Assembly: GCA_030828465.1 (NCBI GenBank)
Contig: JAURCL010000015.1
Location: 1-36,946, forward strand
Length of the DNA stretch: 36,946 bases
Reading direction: 5' to 3'
DNA from: Acidimicrobiales bacterium
GTDB taxonomy: Bacteria; Actinomycetota; Acidimicrobiia; Acidimicrobiales; Ilumatobacteraceae
Under the pieces are notes generated by a model. That model did not search any database. It had not been told where the DNA came from and was given only the letters and a program-made list of their open reading frames with translations. Each line of letters starts with the position of its first letter. Position 1 is the first letter of the stretch. Positions 35,189 to 36,946 of the stretch are shown here, piece after piece. A program made the translations under genes and the position numbers.

Positions 35189-36576
35189 CACTCATCTCCT
35201 TCGTTCACGCTGTCATCCTCGCCGTCCGCGACGCCCGATGCCTCATCGTGGTCGTGGTCGTGGTCATGACCAAGAATGAGGTCGCGATCGAGGACGGTGC
35301 CGTCGGCGTCGACCATCTCCACATTGTGGAGCAGCCAGTCGAGGGCCTTCGACTTCTTGATCGTCGAGATCAACTCGTCGACGGCGTCATTTCGCTCGTA
35401 GGTCTTGCGAATCTCGTCGGGTGACTGTTGGTACTGCATCGCCATGCGGTGGTACTCGGCGTCGAGTTCGTCGCCGCCGACCTCGATGTCCTCGGCGACC
35501 GCGACGGCACGCAGAGCGAGATCGGCTTTGACAGCGGTCTCGGCCTGACCCTTCATGTTCTCGACGAGGTCATCGGGGCTCTGCCCGGTGGCGGACAGCC
35601 ACGCCGAGAAGTCGATGCCCTGCGCTTGGAACTGTTGCACCATGTTGCGGAGCCGACCTTGGACCTCGGCCGACACCATCGACTCGGGCGGTTCGATCTC
35701 GACCAGTTCGACAAGAGCGTCGGTCAGGTGCCCGACCAGACCCTGGCGGATCGCGTTGAGGCGCGATTCCTGCTGCTGATCGCGGATGCTCTCGCGCCAC
35801 TCAGCGACCGCTTCGAACTCGCCGATGTTGTCGGCCACCCAGTCGTCGGTGAGCTCGGGTAATTCAAGGCGCTTGACGGCCGCCAACTTCACGGTGAAGT
35901 CGGCTGGGTCCTCGGTGCCCTTTGGCACGGACGAGAAGGTGAGCTCCGCCCCGGGTTCCGAGCCCCGGAGTTGCTCGTCGAAGTCATCGGTGACCCACCC
36001 CTGGCCGACCTCGTAGGACCACTCCTCGATGTTGAGGCCTGGCAACTCCTCGCCGTCGCGCATCGCCGACAGGTCGATCGTCACGAAATCACCGTCGGCG
36101 ACTGGAGCGCCGGTGTCAACGAGGGTGCCGTGTCCCTTCATCTGAGCGCGAACCGCCTCATCGAGGTCCTCATCGGAGACCGAGGGATTGTCGACCTCGA
36201 TGCGGAGCCCGGCGTAGCCGGGAACGGTGACGACCGGACGGACCTCACACTCGGCCTCGAACTCGACCGGGCCGTCCTCCTCGCCACCGGTCACCTCCAC
36301 CGAGGGGGTGGCCACCAGATCGATGTCGTGCTCGCGAACACCTCGCATGAGGTATGAGGGAATCGCGTCGCGAAGGGCCTGGGCGCGCGCGGGCGCGAGG
36401 CCAATACGCGACTCAAGGAGCTTGCGGGGAGCCTTCCCGTTGCGGAAACCCGGCAGCTTCACCTCCTTGGCGATCGCCTCGAAGGCACGATCGATGTCGC
36501 CGGCGAACTCCGACTCGTCGATCTCGACGTACAGCTTGATCTTGTTGCCCTCGAGGGTCTCCACGGAAGTCTTCAC
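35188..36576 (-). CDS. tig: Trigger factor chaperone
   Basis: Trigger factor is the ribosome-bound folding chaperone with peptidyl-prolyl isomerase activity. The 462-residue protein has the ribosome-docking signature [17 protein letters not shown] near 43-59, the FKBP-type PPIase domain (about 160-245, with [10 protein letters not shown]) and the helical C-terminal domain. An acidic tail follows with four His-Asp pairs (437-444) and then [11 protein letters not shown]. The GTG start at 36576 has TAGGCT 9 nt upstream and no Shine-Dalgarno. It is the first gene of tig-clpP-clpX. Confidence 0.95.
   Translation of the reverse strand: MKTSVETLEGNKIKLYVEIDESEFAGDIDRAFEAIAKEVKLPGFRNGKAPRKLLESRIGLAPARAQALRDAIPSYLMRGVREHDIDLVATPSVEVTGGEEDGPVEFEAECEVRPVVTVPGYAGLRIEVDNPSVSDEDLDEAVRAQMKGHGTLVDTGAPVADGDFVTIDLSAMRDGEELPGLNIEEWSYEVGQGWVTDDFDEQLRGSEPGAELTFSSVPKGTEDPADFTVKLAAVKRLELPELTDDWVADNIGEFEAVAEWRESIRDQQQESRLNAIRQGLVGHLTDALVELVEIEPPESMVSAEVQGRLRNMVQQFQAQGIDFSAWLSATGQSPDDLVENMKGQAETAVKADLALRAVAVAEDIEVGGDELDAEYHRMAMQYQQSPDEIRKTYERNDAVDELISTIKKSKALDWLLHNVEMVDADGTVLDRDLILGHDHDHDHDEASGVADGEDDSVNEGDE
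35243..35266. repeat. Short tandem repeat inside tig
   Basis: Three copies of CGTGGT (35247-35264) plus flanks encode the alternating His-Asp run of the trigger factor tail. It is a possible slippage site in a coding region. Confidence 0.6.
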
Positions 36577-36585
36577 AGACGCCGG

Positions 36586-36591
36586 AGCCTA
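36586..36591 (-). promoter_or_regulatory. Candidate -10 box (TANNNT) of tig
   Basis: TAGGCT on the minus strand, 9 nt before the tig GTG. The spacing is slightly longer than at the other leaderless candidates. Confidence 0.35.
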
Positions 36592-36645
36592 CCGGTGGTG
36601 TCCGTGGCTCCCCCGGGGCACGCGCTCACCGGAGCGGCCGGAACG

Positions 36646-36946
36646 ATGGTGCCCCGATGCGTCGTCATCGGGCAGACTGTCGATGTGCCGATCTGGAAGC
36701 CCCACGCCCTCTCCAAGCCCCATGACGGTCAGATCGATCTGCGCATCGGTGATCGCGTGAAGACCACTGCCGATGTCCACGGGGTGCCCGTCGGCACCGA
36801 GGGCAAGGTGCTGCTTGCGAACGGATTCAACTGGCAGCGTTATCGCGTGCTGTTCGACAACGGCGCCGAGGTCGGCGATCTCGACCACCGTCACCTCGAG
36901 GCCGTCGGGCGGCGTCTCGAGCATGGGCCACAGGTTTGTTTCTTCG
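36646..36946 (+). CDS. Small KOW-like hypothetical protein (runs off the right edge)
   Basis: This open frame of 100 codons has no stop before the window ends and is divergent from tig. It includes GDRVKTTADVHGVPVGTEGK and WQRYRVLFDNGAEVGDLDHR, a small beta-barrel pattern similar to KOW or SH3-like modules in short actinobacterial proteins of unknown function. ATG at 36646 is taken as start; GTG at 36685 (beginning PIWKPHAL) is equally plausible and would give a cleaner N-terminus. Codon use matches its neighbours. I do not recognise a named family. Confidence 0.5.
   Translation, partial: MVPRCVVIGQTVDVPIWKPHALSKPHDGQIDLRIGDRVKTTADVHGVPVGTEGKVLLANGFNWQRYRVLFDNGAEVGDLDHRHLEAVGRRLEHGPQVCFF

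Overview
The window is about 37 kb of dense, GC-rich bacterial chromosome. I found no mobile element, CRISPR array, rRNA or tRNA. The gene order (tig-clpP-clpX-folC-ndk-mreBCD-mrdA-rodA-rng-rplU-rpmA, then obg-proB), the GC-rich codon use, the many GTG starts and the frequent leaderless starts all point to an actinobacterium. A deep-branching group such as Acidimicrobiia is my inference; no marker here proves it. 35 genes are complete or nearly so, and a lipoprotein (left edge) and a KOW-like ORF (right edge) run off the ends. The longest gene-free stretch is only about 195 bp (25148-25342).

Left part (1-11.9 kb), catabolic and one-carbon genes. A lipoprotein and a MatB-type malonyl-CoA synthetase lie on the minus strand. 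Divergent from matB is a tight paaABCDE operon for the phenylacetyl-CoA epoxidase, followed by a convergent paaX repressor gene. Divergent from paaX is a three-gene operon joined by 4-bp overlaps: an ArsR-type DNA-binding domain fused to a SAM-dependent methyltransferase, metF and metH. This looks like a SahR-like, self-regulated methionine/folate cycle unit. The same type of 16-bp palindrome, A(C/T)AAAG-N4-CTTT(G/A)T, sits on the paaA promoter and on the paaX/arsR intergenic promoter.

Middle part (11.9-19.2 kb), mixed accessory and housekeeping genes: panB, a split YeeE/YedE sulfur transporter pair, a Gfo/Idh oxidoreductase with a small methyltransferase, an MFS exporter, a dimethylargininase and murJ.

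Right part (19.2-36.6 kb), conserved growth genes almost all on the minus strand: proline synthesis (proB), ribosome assembly GTPase (obg), L27, L21, RNase E/G, the elongasome (rodA, mrdA, mreD, mreC, mreB), ndk, folC, and the folding/proteolysis set (clpX, clpP, tig). dgt is the one plus-strand intruder and splits the usual rplU-rpmA-obg series. murJ and proB overlap at their 3' ends.

Across the window, at least eight first-in-operon genes have a TANNNT box 6 to 9 nt before the start codon with no room for a leader, so leaderless mRNA appears to be a common mode here.
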